64,000 bases of DNA from Sulfurimonas hydrogeniphila. Lineage in GTDB: Bacteria > Campylobacterota > Campylobacteria > Campylobacterales > Sulfurimonadaceae. Position 1 is the first letter of the stretch; the number at the start of each line of letters is the position of its first letter. The stretch lies in NCBI RefSeq assembly GCF_009068765.1, contig NZ_CP035534.1:1426001-1490000 (forward strand), given 5' to 3'. The notes beneath the pieces are model-generated. The model had not been told where the DNA came from and did not search any database. It saw only the letters and a program-made list of their open reading frames with translations. The translations under genes and the position numbers were made by a program. Shown here in pieces: positions 1 to 8,845 of this stretch.

Positions 1-408
1 CTCTTTATAAAAAAGAGATACAGTCGTTAAAATATTCAACAGTTCTTGACGCTTAATAGGTTTTTGCAAAAATCCTATAACAGCTCCAGTATTAATAAGT
101 TCAATAAAATAGCTTGTTTCATTATAAGCAGATATAACGATAAATTTTTGTTCTATATTTATAGATAATATTTCTTTTGTAAGTTCTATGCCGTTTAAGT
201 GTGGCATCAAAATATCTGTAATTACAAGATCGATATTCGCAAGATTGTTCTTATATGCCGCTAAAGCTTCCCTCCCGTCAGATGCAGTATATACATGAGA
301 GAAAAAATTTTTCAATAAAGCAGTTGTACTTTTTCTCATCTCCAGGTCATCTTCCGCATATAAAACAGTAAGTTTTTTTGTTGTAGATAATAATTCTGTA
401 TTTGTCAC
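1..408 (-). CDS. Response regulator receiver protein (3' part outside window)
   Basis: The visible N-terminal 136 residues form a complete CheY-like receiver domain. I see the acidic pocket at Glu19-Asp20-Asp21, the phospho-acceptor Asp65 in VITDILMP, Ser93 in VISAYNE and the conserved Lys116 in LQKPI. Phosphorylation of Asp65 by a sensor kinase is the expected role. The gene runs off the left edge, so any output domain is unseen. The frame opens just upstream without an ATG, so I take GTG at 408 as the start, with a weak purine-rich site (CAGG) ahead of it. A TATAAT box lies about 30 bp upstream. Confidence 0.85.
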   Translation of the reverse strand, partial: MTNTELLSTTKKLTVLYAEDDLEMRKSTTALLKNFFSHVYTASDGREALAAYKNNLANIDLVITDILMPHLNGIELTKEILSINIEQKFIVISAYNETSYFIELINTGAVIGFLQKPIKRQELLNILTTVSLFYKE

Positions 409-438
409 CTGTTCGCCTGATTTAATTAGTTACAATTT

Positions 439-444
439 ATTATA
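439..444 (-). promoter_or_regulatory. -10 box of the response regulator gene
   Basis: TATAAT on the minus strand, about 30 bp ahead of the GTG start at 408, in very AT-rich DNA. It gives a leader of roughly 25 nt. No convincing -35 box is visible, as is usual in Campylobacterota. Confidence 0.45.
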
Positions 445-640
445 TTTTTATTCTATATAGTGAATATTCAAAAATGTAATTGTTCGATACAATTATGCGA
501 ATATTATTTGATATGTCAGCCAAACTTCATACTTATGCATAAATATTTTCAGCTGTTGTTTCAAGTTGTAACAGCAGTATTGGGGTTTAAGATAGTAGAA
601 ATTGAGAAGGAAGTGTATTCATAGTGCGGGAAGAGGAGAT

Positions 641-660
641 AACGACGCAATTGCGCCGCT
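641..660 (-). terminator. Hairpin downstream of oadB
   Basis: On the minus strand an 8-bp stem closes on an AATT loop (AGCGGCGC / GCGTCGTT). Two pairs are G-U in that strand and would be mismatches in the other, so it suits a minus-strand transcript. It lies about 25 bp beyond the oadB stop. No T-run follows, so it may act as an mRNA 3' stabiliser. The rest of 409-682 is AT-rich and holds no ORF I can support. Confidence 0.35.
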
Positions 661-682
661 ATTTGAATTTCGTGCCGATTAA

Positions 683-2011
683 TTACTGAAAAAGTGAAAT
701 AAGCACACCAGCTGCTACTGCTGAACCGATAACTCCTGCCACATTCGGACCCATTGCATGCATTAAAAGCATGTTTGTACGGTCATATTCCATACCGACC
801 TTATTTGATACACGTGCCGCCATCGGAACGGCAGAAACACCTGCTGAACCGATTAACGGATTGATTTTGTGTCCAGGGAAAAGGTTCATAAACTTCGCCA
901 TCAATACACCTGCTGCAGTTCCTACAGAAAATGCAATAATTCCTAAAACCATAATAAACAAAGTTTCAGGTACAAGGAACTGATCAGCTGCAAGCTTCGA
1001 ACCGACACCAAGTCCCAAGAAAATAGTTGTAATATTGATAAGGGCATTTTGTAATGTATCATTCAAACGTTCAACAACACCTGATTCTTTTAAGAAATTA
1101 CCGAACATAAATGCACCGATAAGCGGTGTAGATTCCGGTAAAACCAAAATTGCCAGCATCAAAACAAGGATCGGGAAAACAAGTTTTTCCAAACGGGAAA
1201 CATGACGAAGTGTCGTCATCTTGATCTTTCTCTCTTTTTCGCTTGTCAGTGCTTTCATAATAGGAGGCTGAATAATAGGCACCATCGCCATATAACTGTA
1301 TGATGCAACCGCAATAGCTCCCAAAAGTTCCGGTGCAAGTTTCGTTGCGATAAAGATGGATGTAGGACCATCCGCCCCGCCGATAATCGAAATTGCAGAA
1401 GCCTGCTGCAGAGTAAAATCAACAAAACCAAAATGAGCAAGCGCAACAGCACCCACAAGTGTTCCAAAAATACCAAACTGAGCCGCTCCGCCAAGCAGTG
1501 CTGTTTTAGGGTTTGACAACAGTGGACCAAAATCAGTCATTGCCCCGACACCCATAAAGATGATAATAGGAAAAAGCTCATTTGAAAGTCCCATATTGTA
1601 AATTACACCAAGGAAACCATGTTCTCCTGCAATACCGGCTATAGGAATGTTCGCCAGCAGTCCGCCAAAGGCAATTGGCAAGAGTAACAATGGTTCAAAC
1701 CCTTTTGCAATTCCAAGATAAAAAAGCAAAAAGACGATAAGAATCATAATCACACGGCCCAGACCTTTATGAAAATCACTCATTTTCTGCCCTGTTGCAC
1801 TCATCTCATCATCTCTTGGACTTACAAGAGCGACAATTCCTGTTGATTTGAGAAAATTTACTATCATTTCACCCATTGGTTTTGGATGATAGTTTTCTTC
1901 TTTATGTGTTGATTGTGCTTCTTGAGCAACTGTTGCATGCTCTGATGCCATTGCATTTGAAAATGCAAAGAGCATTATAAGAGCTAAAAACTTAAGTACA
2001 ATTTTTTTCAT
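683..2011 (-). CDS. oadB: Oxaloacetate decarboxylase beta subunit, sodium pump
   Basis: Membrane subunit that decarboxylates carboxybiotin and couples this to sodium export. The 442-residue protein is strongly hydrophobic. After a cleavable-looking N-terminal signal (residues about 1-23, ending AMA) comes a soluble linker and then the OadB/MmdB core. The family signature [10 protein letters not shown] lies mid-protein and a second conserved stretch, [17 protein letters not shown], near the C-terminus. It is the last gene of the minus-strand order oadG-oadA-oadB, starting 4 bp after the oadA stop, so the genes are co-transcribed. The substrate could be oxaloacetate or a related acyl-CoA such as methylmalonyl-CoA. 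The oadA partner favours oxaloacetate. Confidence 0.92.
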   Translation of the reverse strand: MKKIVLKFLALIMLFAFSNAMASEHATVAQEAQSTHKEENYHPKPMGEMIVNFLKSTGIVALVSPRDDEMSATGQKMSDFHKGLGRVIMILIVFLLFYLGIAKGFEPLLLLPIAFGGLLANIPIAGIAGEHGFLGVIYNMGLSNELFPIIIFMGVGAMTDFGPLLSNPKTALLGGAAQFGIFGTLVGAVALAHFGFVDFTLQQASAISIIGGADGPTSIFIATKLAPELLGAIAVASYSYMAMVPIIQPPIMKALTSEKERKIKMTTLRHVSRLEKLVFPILVLMLAILVLPESTPLIGAFMFGNFLKESGVVERLNDTLQNALINITTIFLGLGVGSKLAADQFLVPETLFIMVLGIIAFSVGTAAGVLMAKFMNLFPGHKINPLIGSAGVSAVPMAARVSNKVGMEYDRTNMLLMHAMGPNVAGVIGSAVAAGVLISLFQ

Positions 2012-2015
2012 TCGC

Positions 2016-3827
2016 TTATCCTAATACTGCTACGACTTGACCTTCTACAACTTTATCGTTTGTAGCTACATTAATAGACTTAATAACACCACCGCGAGGC
2101 GCCACAACATCTATTTCCATTTTCATAGATTCTAAAATCATGATTACGTCACCTTCGTTAACACTTTGACCCGGATTTGCGACAATTTTCCAAACATTAC
2201 CCGGAAGAAGTGCTTTGATTTCTACATCATTTCCTGACACAGCAGGTGCTGCCGAAGTTGTTGATGGAGCAGTGCTCTCACCATTTACTGCTGTTACCTG
2301 AATATCTGCATCACCCTCTGCTACTTGAACACTAAACTTTTGACCATCTACTACTACTGTATAATTTCCGCTACCCATTGAACTTCCTTCACAATCTTTT
2401 TCTGTTTCTTTTTTCATTTCTGATATTTTACGAACGTTTAACTCACCTTCACCTTTAAGGAAAGTGATTCCTTTTTCCTGGCATGCAGCCGCTATAAAAA
2501 TATTTTCTTCTGTTATTTCTATACCTTCTTCTTTAAGTCTGTTAATCCAGTTCTCTAAAGATTTTGCAGGATCCGCATCTGCCAAATCAAGTGCTTTTTT
2601 TGTTGTCGGCTCAAGTTTTAACTGCTCTGAAGCAATTTTAACAATTTCCGGATCCGGTTCAACCGGAGTTTTTCCGAAGTATCCTAAAACCATTTTTCCG
2701 TAACCAGGGGCAATGGCTTTCCATGGTCCCTGCATTACATTGTTAAGCGCCTGTTGGAAATAAAACTGAGAAACCGGCGTTACCGATGTACCGTAACCGC
2801 CTTTTTCTACTACTTCCTGCATTGCCGCGATAACATCCGGGAATTTATCCATGATGCCGTTGTCGCGCATCATTTGCGTATTTGCAGTCAAAGCACCGCC
2901 AGGCATTGGTGAAAATGGAATAATCGGAGAAACCATTGTCGCTTCAGGAGGCATAAAATAATCACTCAGACATGACTGTAACTCTTTCTCATAAGTAAGA
3001 ATTTTACCAAGTTCAAGTCCGCCAAGGTCATAATTCATTCCCTTTGTTGCATGAAGCATTGTCAAAATATCAGGCTGAGATGTTCCACCGCTTACAGGAG
3101 AAGCTGCCATATCTATACCGTCAACACCCGCCTCAAGCGCAGCCATATAAGCAGCTACAGAAACACCGGCAGTCTCATGTGTATGCAGACGTATGTGTGT
3201 ATCTTCTCCTAAAAGTTTTCTTGCCATTGTAATGGTCTCAAAAACTTTTTGAGGATTTGATGTCCCGCTTGCATCTTTAAAACAGATACTGTCAAACGGA
3301 AGACCGCTGTCCAGAATATCACGAAGTGTTTTTTCATAAAACTCGACATTATGAGCACCGTGACATCCCGGTGGCAAGTCCATCATAGTTACAACCGCTT
3401 CATGTTTCAAGCCGTGATGTTTGATTCTCTCAGCAGAATACTTCAGGTTTTCCACATCATTGAGTGCATCAAAGTTACGGATTGTCGTTGTTCCGTGTTT
3501 TTTAAACATTTTTGCATGCAGGTCTATCAGTTCTTTTGAACCGGTATCCAGCATTACAGTATTTACTCCGCGGGCAAGTGTCTGCAAATTTGCATCCGGA
3601 CCTACAATTTTACGGAACTTGTCCATCATTTCAAATGCATCTTCTCTCAAATAAAAGTATAATGATTGAAATCTTGCTCCCCCACCAAATTCAAAGTGGT
3701 TAATACCTGCCATTTTTGCGGCTTCTACTGCCGGAAAAAAATCTTCCATCAATACACGTCCACCAAATACTGACTGGAAACCATCCCTGAAAGTTGTATC
3801 CATTACATCTATAAATTTCTTAGCCAT
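2016..3827 (-). CDS. oadA: Oxaloacetate decarboxylase alpha subunit (biotin carboxyltransferase; pycB-like)
   Basis: Soluble subunit that moves carboxyl from oxaloacetate to biotin. Residues about 5-270 form the carboxyltransferase barrel, starting [11 protein letters not shown] with metal-binding Asp and His (HTHETAG). A conserved carboxylase domain follows (to about 460), then a linker rich in Ala, Ser and Thr and a biotinyl domain at about 530-603 with ESMKME. The biotin-accepting residue is Lys569. At 603 residues it is full length. In Campylobacterota the same protein type can pair with a biotin carboxylase as pyruvate carboxylase subunit B. The flanking oadG and oadB argue for the sodium-pump role here, though both are possible. 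Confidence 0.92.
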   Translation of the reverse strand: MAKKFIDVMDTTFRDGFQSVFGGRVLMEDFFPAVEAAKMAGINHFEFGGGARFQSLYFYLREDAFEMMDKFRKIVGPDANLQTLARGVNTVMLDTGSKELIDLHAKMFKKHGTTTIRNFDALNDVENLKYSAERIKHHGLKHEAVVTMMDLPPGCHGAHNVEFYEKTLRDILDSGLPFDSICFKDASGTSNPQKVFETITMARKLLGEDTHIRLHTHETAGVSVAAYMAALEAGVDGIDMAASPVSGGTSQPDILTMLHATKGMNYDLGGLELGKILTYEKELQSCLSDYFMPPEATMVSPIIPFSPMPGGALTANTQMMRDNGIMDKFPDVIAAMQEVVEKGGYGTSVTPVSQFYFQQALNNVMQGPWKAIAPGYGKMVLGYFGKTPVEPDPEIVKIASEQLKLEPTTKKALDLADADPAKSLENWINRLKEEGIEITEENIFIAAACQEKGITFLKGEGELNVRKISEMKKETEKDCEGSSMGSGNYTVVVDGQKFSVQVAEGDADIQVTAVNGESTAPSTTSAAPAVSGNDVEIKALLPGNVWKIVANPGQSVNEGDVIMILESMKMEIDVVAPRGGVIKSINVATNDKVVEGQVVAVLG

Positions 3828-3835
3828 TATAATCC

Positions 3836-4078
3836 TTAACCTTGTTTATGGTGTGCAATTGCAGCTGTTATTGCTGCAATTATCTTTTTGTTGTCTTGTT
3901 GTTGCTGTGTTGCATTCCCAGAAACAGTCTCTTCAGCTGCCTGTGGTTCAGGAAAAAATTTATGTATTATCAATGACATCAGATTGACTGAAAGAATCAT
4001 TATAATTAGAAATACGAACACTGTTCCCATTCCTAAAAACATAAATTTAACTCCCTCCATAATGAGGTTTGCTTCCAT
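3836..4078 (-). CDS. oadG: Oxaloacetate decarboxylase gamma subunit
   Basis: Small membrane anchor of the decarboxylase. The 80-residue protein has one hydrophobic span (about 12-35), then a soluble tail with Pro/Glu and poly-Gln (TQQQQ), the usual OadG plan, and ends in AAIAHHKQG. It is first in the operon and starts from ATG with AAAGGG about 9 nt upstream. Its stop is 8 bp from the oadA start. OadG is poorly conserved, so the call depends on its size, topology and position beside oadA and oadB. Confidence 0.82.
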   Translation of the reverse strand: MEANLIMEGVKFMFLGMGTVFVFLIIMILSVNLMSLIIHKFFPEPQAAEETVSGNATQQQQDNKKIIAAITAAIAHHKQG

Positions 4079-4110
4079 AAAATTACCCTTTATTCATAAT
4101 TTGTGGGCTT

Positions 4111-4121
4111 AGTATAGTATA
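4111..4121 (-). promoter_or_regulatory. Promoter of the oadGAB operon
   Basis: Two overlapping TATACT hexamers on the minus strand (4116-4121 and 4111-4116), 33-43 bp ahead of the oadG start. Either could serve as the -10 box. The tandem duplication at 4159-4317 lies just upstream of them. Confidence 0.45.
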
Positions 4122-4158
4122 AAGATGTTTAAATAAAGTTGTTGAAAAAACTTTATTT

Positions 4159-4317
4159 TTAAATTACTGCACAATTGTTACTTTTTGGTGACTTAATTTC
4201 ATCACTTAAACTAAACACTAATTGTTTTTAGCTAAAATTAAATTACTGCACAATTGTTACTTTTTGGTGACTTAATTTCATCACTTAAACTAAACACTAA
4301 TTGTTTTTAGCTAAAAT
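4159..4317. repeat. Perfect 79-bp tandem duplication in a divergent promoter region
   Basis: Bases 4159-4238 are identical to 4238-4317, a two-copy tandem repeat with a 79-bp period. Each copy carries a dyad GTGA-N10-TCAC (4188-4205 and 4267-4284) and a promoter-like TTTTTAGCTAAAAT close to its right end. The repeat sits between the divergent oadGAB operon and the gene at 4353. No mismatch is present, so the duplication is recent or kept identical. It doubles a likely plus-strand promoter and a possible operator. Confidence 0.9.
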
Positions 4318-4352
4318 GTTTTTGACAGATAAAATATTAGGATGTTTTTCAG

Positions 4353-4658
4353 ATGATAGCAGGTATGTACGAACAGAACTTCATGGCTTATATAATTTTT
4401 GGTCTTATCTTGAATTTTGTATTTTCAATTATGTTTGGAATATATTTAAGTAACAATATCGGCATGAAAGAGATGATAGAATCCAAAGGAGACAAAGAAC
4501 AGCCATTACTCATACGCTTAAGTCTTTTTATTCCTTATGCAAAAATGCTTGTTACTCTTTACAGAGTTACAATTTTACAGCTCTTTTTTCTCAACAAAGG
4601 ATATACACACAAAGAGTTTTGGATTTATATGACGAATGAGCAAAAAGAAAACTCCTAA
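4353..4658 (+). CDS. Small membrane protein of unknown function
   Basis: A 101-residue protein I do not recognise. A first hydrophobic span covers about residues 9-32 and a second, weaker one about 53-80, with a Lys/Glu-rich loop between them (KEMIESKGDKEQ). The C-terminus is charged. It starts from ATG after AGGATG and the duplicated promoter DNA. A second small membrane protein follows 9 bp downstream and is probably co-transcribed. Base composition matches its surroundings. A conserved Campylobacterota-specific protein is my guess. Confidence 0.65.
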   Translation: MIAGMYEQNFMAYIIFGLILNFVFSIMFGIYLSNNIGMKEMIESKGDKEQPLLIRLSLFIPYAKMLVTLYRVTILQLFFLNKGYTHKEFWIYMTNEQKENS

Positions 4659-4667
4659 AGGAACAAT

Positions 4668-4838
4668 ATGAAAGATTTTAAGCTTAAACTTGTCCTTACT
4701 GCTTTAAGCGCAATTGTTTTCTCATTTATATTTATACTTTTGGCATTTGCCTTGCCCATACACAAAAAAGAAGAAAAAATATCCATCAAGCCAAAAGGGA
4801 AACTTGAACAGATTTCTCATTCCTTAAAAAACAGATAA
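4668..4838 (+). CDS. 56-residue single-span membrane protein
   Basis: Short gene directly after the one at 4353. ATG at 4668 follows a strong AAAGGA site at 6 nt spacing, and the frame stays open for 56 codons to TAA. The product has one hydrophobic segment (about residues 7-30: LVLTALSAIVFSF and on), then a Lys/Glu-rich cytosolic or periplasmic tail. I do not recognise the family. The good ribosome site and 9-bp gap suggest translational coupling with the upstream gene. Confidence 0.6.
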   Translation: MKDFKLKLVLTALSAIVFSFIFILLAFALPIHKKEEKISIKPKGKLEQISHSLKNR

Positions 4839-4860
4839 CTGTGTCAGAGACGCTCTTTAT

Positions 4861-5376
4861 TTATAAAGAACTTTTCACTTCAATAAGCTTGAGTGTATCA
4901 TAAGCACACTTTGGACTCAGTTTGATGGCGCAAACCTTTAAAGCCTCCAGACAGGCAAGCAAATAGTCCAGGTTGTCTTTTTTCATTAATTCATAAAGAA
5001 GTATTTCTGCATCTTTTATGCGTAAATTTCTTGCGACACCGAGATTTTTATGTGCCAATTCTCTCAATGGGGTGTAATCCAAATTGTCATGATTGTCCTG
5101 TGAATCCTGAAGTGCAGCCAAATAACTCTCAAACTGCACAATTGCCTTGATTACCTGAGCAACATAATCATCAACCAGTTGAGAAACCAACTCTGTGTCT
5201 AATCCTAATTCGTGTACGGCAATCGAAATATCATACCGGTAACCGTCAATTTTCAAATCACGCAATACCCCTGTTCCCAGTAAAGTGCATACCCGTTTGG
5301 CTTCATGCAGCAGTTGATCAACAGATTGTCTGTCCGATGGTTTTAAAAAGAATTTTAATTTTTTTAACATAATCAT
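4861..5376 (-). CDS. Hypothetical soluble protein
   Basis: A 171-residue, mostly alpha-helical protein with no membrane segment that I can place in no family. It has many Leu-rich helices, an acidic QDSQDNHDNLD loop near residue 90 and three scattered Cys in the C-terminal half. ATG at 5376 and ATG two codons later are both possible starts, and neither has a clear ribosome site. It converges with the small membrane protein gene at 4668-4838 and is followed by no partner on its strand. Coding is supported by the uninterrupted frame and normal codon use. Confidence 0.6.
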   Translation of the reverse strand: MIMLKKLKFFLKPSDRQSVDQLLHEAKRVCTLLGTGVLRDLKIDGYRYDISIAVHELGLDTELVSQLVDDYVAQVIKAIVQFESYLAALQDSQDNHDNLDYTPLRELAHKNLGVARNLRIKDAEILLYELMKKDNLDYLLACLEALKVCAIKLSPKCAYDTLKLIEVKSSL

Positions 5377-5438
5377 AAGATATCATATAATTTGTGTGAA
5401 ACAGATAAAAAAGAAAAATAAAAGAAGAGAGTTTGGAG

Positions 5439-5457
5439 GAGTGCTACGATTGCACTC
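5439..5457 (-). terminator. Hairpin downstream of htpG
   Basis: A perfect 6-bp stem, GAGTGC / GCACTC, with a 7-nt loop lies 12 bp beyond the htpG stop. On the minus strand a T-rich tract begins roughly 15 nt later rather than directly at the stem. A terminator is likely but not typical. Confidence 0.35.
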
Positions 5458-5468
5458 ATCCAAAAAAG

Positions 5469-7361
5469 TTATAATGCTTTTGCTATAATTCTGTTGAGTC
5501 TCATTGCAAAATCTGCAGTATCATCAAGTTCTCTGCCATCAAAGAGTTTTGCCTGATCAAACAATACATGCGCTGCATCTTCAATCAGATTCTGATCACT
5601 CGAATCTTTTAATTTTGCAATCAATTCATGTTTAGGATTGATTTGTAAAATAGGTGCCGGCTCAGGCACTTCACCGCCCTGACCCATCTGTTTCATCATC
5701 TGTGCCATCATGTAAGAAGGGTCTTCTTTGTCTGTTTTTAAAGCAACAGGAGATTCTGTCAACTCCGTTGTCACTTCAACTTCTTTTATAGCTTCACCCA
5801 GTGTCTCTTTAAACTCTTTTGCAAGGCCTTCAAACTCTTTTTCAAGTTCTTCTTTTGCTTTTTTCTCTTCTTCACTCTCTTCAAATTTCGCATCTGATGC
5901 AGGAATAAGTTTATACTCTTTATATTCTGTCACCATCGGGAAAATGATAGTATCTACCTCTTCATTTAAGAGAAGCACATCGATACCGCGTGCCTTGAAT
6001 TTTTCGAGCACAGGAGAGTGTTTGAGCATGTCAACAGAGCCTTTGTTCGCAAGATAATAAATCTCTTTTTTGTCTTCATCGACATTTTTCACAAACTCTT
6101 CGATAGTCGTCATTTCATCAGAATTCAACGTATGGAATTTGAGTAATTCTAAAATCTTTTCTCTGTTGGCAAAATCATTGTAAAGTCCTTCTTTAAGTAC
6201 ATTTCCAAACTCTTTATAGAATGTGTCATATTTTTCAGGCTCTTTTTTCATCATTTTAGCAAGTTCGGAAAGCACTTTTTTCACCGAAGCGTTTTTGATT
6301 TTTGCCATCACCGGATTGGACTGTAAAATTTCACGACTTACATTTAACGGTAAATCTTTTGAATCAATCACACCGCGTAAGAAACGTAGGTATGTAGGCA
6401 TTAACTCTTTGTCATCATCTGTAATAAAGACACGGTTAATATAGAGTTTGATACCAGGCTGATAATCAACTCTGTAAATATCCATCGGTGCCTTGCTTGG
6501 GATATAAAAGAGTGTCGTGTACTCTATAGCACCCTCTGCTTTATGATGCATCCATTTTAACGGTTCTTCGTTTGAGTGTGCAAGTGTTTCATAAAAAGCT
6601 TTATAGTCTTCATCTTTTAATTCACTTTTGGCAATCGTCCAGAGTGCATTTGCAGAGTTAATTTGTACATTTTCTATTTCAGTGCGTGCAGGCTCTGTCT
6701 CTTTGCCCTCATCATCGGTAACAGCCGGAATATGCTTCTCTTTGTCCATAAAAATCGGGAACGGAATATGGTTAGAGTATTTTTTCACAACAGCCTCTAT
6801 GCGATACTCTTCCAAAAACTCCTCTTCACCCTCTTTTAAATGAAGAATAATTTCTGTTCCGTGTCCCTCTTTTGTTGCTGCTTCTACTTCAAATTCACCG
6901 TTTCCGGTACTCGTCCATTTGTAAGCCTGATCTTCTCCTGCTTTTTTCGTGATGACCTCAACGCTGTCAGCCACCATAAATGCAGCATAAAAACCGACAC
7001 CAAACTGACCAATCAGGTTAGAATCTACTTTTTGATCCCCTGTCAGATTTTCCAAGAATGCTTTTGTTCCTGATTTTGCAATTGTTCCGAGATTATTCAA
7101 AAGATCTACTTCGTTCATACCGATTCCGGTATCTGAAACAGTCAAAGTTTTTTTCTCTTTGTCTCTTTTGATATTTATTCTCGGATCAAACTTTATGCCT
7201 TTGTATGCTTCATTTGTTAAAACGAGCATATTCAGCTTGTCAAGTGCATCCGATGCATTGGAAATAAGTTCACGAAGGAAAATCTCCTTGTTGGAATAAA
7301 GTGAATGAATCATAAGTTGTAAAATCTGATTTGCTTCTGTTTGAAATTGATGTTTAGCCAT
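5469..7361 (-). CDS. htpG: Chaperone HtpG (Hsp90)
   Basis: Cytosolic ATP-dependent chaperone. The 630-residue length is standard. The N-terminal GHKL ATPase domain shows the family motifs ELISNASDALDKL (Glu and Asn for Mg-ATP), DTGIGM and GQFGVGFYAAFMV, with the middle-domain marker LPLNVSREILQ near residue 340. The C-terminal dimerisation part ends in MRLNRIIAKAL. ATG follows AAAAAAGGA. It is transcribed alone, with a -10 box about 30 bp upstream. No HrcA or other heat-shock operator is visible to me. Confidence 0.97.
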   Translation of the reverse strand: MAKHQFQTEANQILQLMIHSLYSNKEIFLRELISNASDALDKLNMLVLTNEAYKGIKFDPRINIKRDKEKKTLTVSDTGIGMNEVDLLNNLGTIAKSGTKAFLENLTGDQKVDSNLIGQFGVGFYAAFMVADSVEVITKKAGEDQAYKWTSTGNGEFEVEAATKEGHGTEIILHLKEGEEEFLEEYRIEAVVKKYSNHIPFPIFMDKEKHIPAVTDDEGKETEPARTEIENVQINSANALWTIAKSELKDEDYKAFYETLAHSNEEPLKWMHHKAEGAIEYTTLFYIPSKAPMDIYRVDYQPGIKLYINRVFITDDDKELMPTYLRFLRGVIDSKDLPLNVSREILQSNPVMAKIKNASVKKVLSELAKMMKKEPEKYDTFYKEFGNVLKEGLYNDFANREKILELLKFHTLNSDEMTTIEEFVKNVDEDKKEIYYLANKGSVDMLKHSPVLEKFKARGIDVLLLNEEVDTIIFPMVTEYKEYKLIPASDAKFEESEEEKKAKEELEKEFEGLAKEFKETLGEAIKEVEVTTELTESPVALKTDKEDPSYMMAQMMKQMGQGGEVPEPAPILQINPKHELIAKLKDSSDQNLIEDAAHVLFDQAKLFDGRELDDTADFAMRLNRIIAKAL

Positions 7362-7391
7362 AATAGTAATCCTTTTTTAAAATTTGACAGT

Positions 7392-7397
7392 ATTTTA
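7392..7397 (-). promoter_or_regulatory. -10 box of htpG
   Basis: TAAAAT in the context TTTGGTAAAATAC on the minus strand, about 30 bp before the htpG ATG. A T-run precedes it, which in Campylobacterota often replaces a -35 box. Confidence 0.45.
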
Positions 7398-7476
7398 CCA
7401 AAAAAAGTTAATAGTTGCAAGTTTTATCAATATTCTTTAGTCATTTTAACTCAAGTTTATAATATTTTTATTTTGC

Positions 7477-7482
7477 TATAAT
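7477..7482 (+). promoter_or_regulatory. -10 box almost touching the ATG at 7489
   Basis: A consensus TATAAT ends six bases before the ATG of the next gene. The expected transcription start falls on or next to that ATG, and no ribosome-binding site fits in between. This arrangement suggests a leaderless mRNA. Confidence 0.5.
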
Positions 7483-7488
7483 AACTTT

Positions 7489-7800
7489 ATGAAAAATGAT
7501 TATATAGATTTAATAGAACCTACTCCTGTTCTAAAGACAAAAAAATGTCAAATCATCGCTTTTTTACTAAAATTTTTATTGCAGTTTACTCCTGTGTTTA
7601 CTGCTCTTATCGTCTGGTACATGTATGATTATTTTATAGCAGGCGCTACTTTGTTGATTACATTTATAGTTGTTGGCATTGTAAGAGCTAAAATGAGAAA
7701 CAGTGTCATCCCTCTTTCTCAAAGAGAATATCACTATAATGATGAAGGGATAGCAAAATGGTTTACGGCAAAAGAATTATGCCCGAAAGAGAAAGATTAA
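7489..7800 (+). CDS. Small two-span membrane protein, unknown function
   Basis: A 103-residue protein with two adjacent hydrophobic segments (about 23-45 and 49-68) joined by a tight turn. The N-terminal 20 residues are soluble and the C-terminal 35 charged (VIPLSQREYHYNDEG and on). I recognise no family. The start is inferred from the first ATG. There is no Shine-Dalgarno site, and a TATAAT box lies so close that the mRNA may be leaderless. It converges with the gene at 7808, 7 bp away. Confidence 0.6.
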   Translation: MKNDYIDLIEPTPVLKTKKCQIIAFLLKFLLQFTPVFTALIVWYMYDYFIAGATLLITFIVVGIVRAKMRNSVIPLSQREYHYNDEGIAKWFTAKELCPKEKD

Positions 7801-7807
7801 GTACCTA

Positions 7808-8254
7808 TTAAAGCATTGCGCGAATCATAATTGCATAATGCAGAACAAAAAGATTTAAAAAAAATATGAGCAGGGAAGTTCCGCGTGACAAAATGTTTTG
7901 TATTTTCGTTCGCTCTTTCCCGTTTGTGCGAAATGCAATAAAAAAATGAACTATTGTTGCCACGATTATAACAGCTACAATTATGAGTTTTTTGCGTAAC
8001 TCCTGGACTATAATATTATCATCATGGGTCAAAAGCATATGGTACAAACCATTATCTACAATCATCACAGTACCGGTCAACAGTAAAACAACAATGGAAA
8101 CCAATTCAAAGTAACCGAAAATAGGCCCTATTACCGGATAAACCTGTTGTTGTTTTTCTTTATCAAGCAGTGTAACACCCAAAATAAACATAAATATGGA
8201 ACCGCCTATCCAGGCAATGGCAGCAATAAGATGAATATGTATAAATAAACCCAA
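7808..8254 (-). CDS. CopD-like integral membrane protein
   Basis: A 148-residue protein with four predicted spans (about 4-26, 47-65, 88-108, 125-147). The N-terminal pattern HIHLIAAIAWIGGSIFMF, with His in span 1 followed by W-I-G-G, resembles CopD/DUF2269-type and HemJ-like membrane proteins that bind haem or copper. His105 and His139 could be further ligands. The start is a TTG at 8254, chosen because AAAGGA sits 6 nt upstream and no ATG is in range. Function is not established. The copper link is only by family likeness. Confidence 0.6.
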   Translation of the reverse strand: MGLFIHIHLIAAIAWIGGSIFMFILGVTLLDKEKQQQVYPVIGPIFGYFELVSIVVLLLTGTVMIVDNGLYHMLLTHDDNIIVQELRKKLIIVAVIIVATIVHFFIAFRTNGKERTKIQNILSRGTSLLIFFLNLFVLHYAIMIRAML

Positions 8255-8283
8255 ATAAAATCCTTTAAATGAGTCCGTATAAT

Positions 8284-8289
8284 ATTATA
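8284..8289 (-). promoter_or_regulatory. -10 box of the CopD-like gene
   Basis: TATAAT on the minus strand, 30 bp upstream of the TTG start at 8254. It gives a leader of about 23 nt containing the AAAGGA ribosome site. Confidence 0.4.
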
Positions 8290-8291
8290 AT

Positions 8292-8744
8292 TTAAATAAC
8301 GAAGTCTTGATATACAACAATATTTTTTAAATTATTCTCTAAAGCATCTTCCAATCTGCAAAACAGTTCATATATCATGTTTGCATAATCTTTTGCTTCA
8401 TATTCTTTAGAGTGAATCGTACTTATATAATAATCATTATTTGAGTTTAGATGCAAGAGATTGTAGTTTATGTTTTCGGCGGCTTTGATATAATGTTCCT
8501 CATCCACAGAATCCTGAATGATACAATGAAGTTTATCATTTAAGGTAATAAATTTATCGGTACTTCTTAATCTCTTTTTTAATTCGTTAAAATCTATTGC
8601 AATTTTACATTCACAATATATTGCAATGAAGGAAAACTCACTGCCATACCGCTCTTTTCTGTAAAAGAACTCTTGTCCTTCTTCTTTAAGAACTTCCATA
8701 TACTGATGTTCATTTTTTCTTATTTCTGCTATTACCTGTAACAT
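8292..8744 (-). CDS. Protein with a possible degenerate GGDEF-like domain
   Basis: I chose ATG at 8744 because AGGAG lies 7 nt upstream. A longer frame to 8810 has no ribosome site. The 150-residue product carries RYGSEFSFIAIY, like the RYG-x-x-FS-L-I strand that opens many GGDEF domains. It is followed by ELKKRLRSTDKFITLNDKLHCIIQ, where the active-site GGDEF is absent, and a helix like the one after the GGDEF hairpin. It is therefore probably a catalytically dead, shortened GGDEF fold, perhaps a nucleotide sensor. This is inference from pattern only and a separate family is possible. Confidence 0.5.
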   Translation of the reverse strand: MLQVIAEIRKNEHQYMEVLKEEGQEFFYRKERYGSEFSFIAIYCECKIAIDFNELKKRLRSTDKFITLNDKLHCIIQDSVDEEHYIKAAENINYNLLHLNSNNDYYISTIHSKEYEAKDYANMIYELFCRLEDALENNLKNIVVYQDFVI

Positions 8745-8845
8745 GATTCTACTCCTATGACATACAAGATTATAATCTATTAAAATAAATAAGCCCTTAT
8801 TAATGACCAAAATGCTATTATCTCTATTAAAAAGTAAACTATATT

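Noticed and set aside
409-682. Small RNA or peptide gene between the response regulator and oadB
   Set aside because: No ORF with a ribosome site and no clear promoter-terminator pair beyond the features listed.
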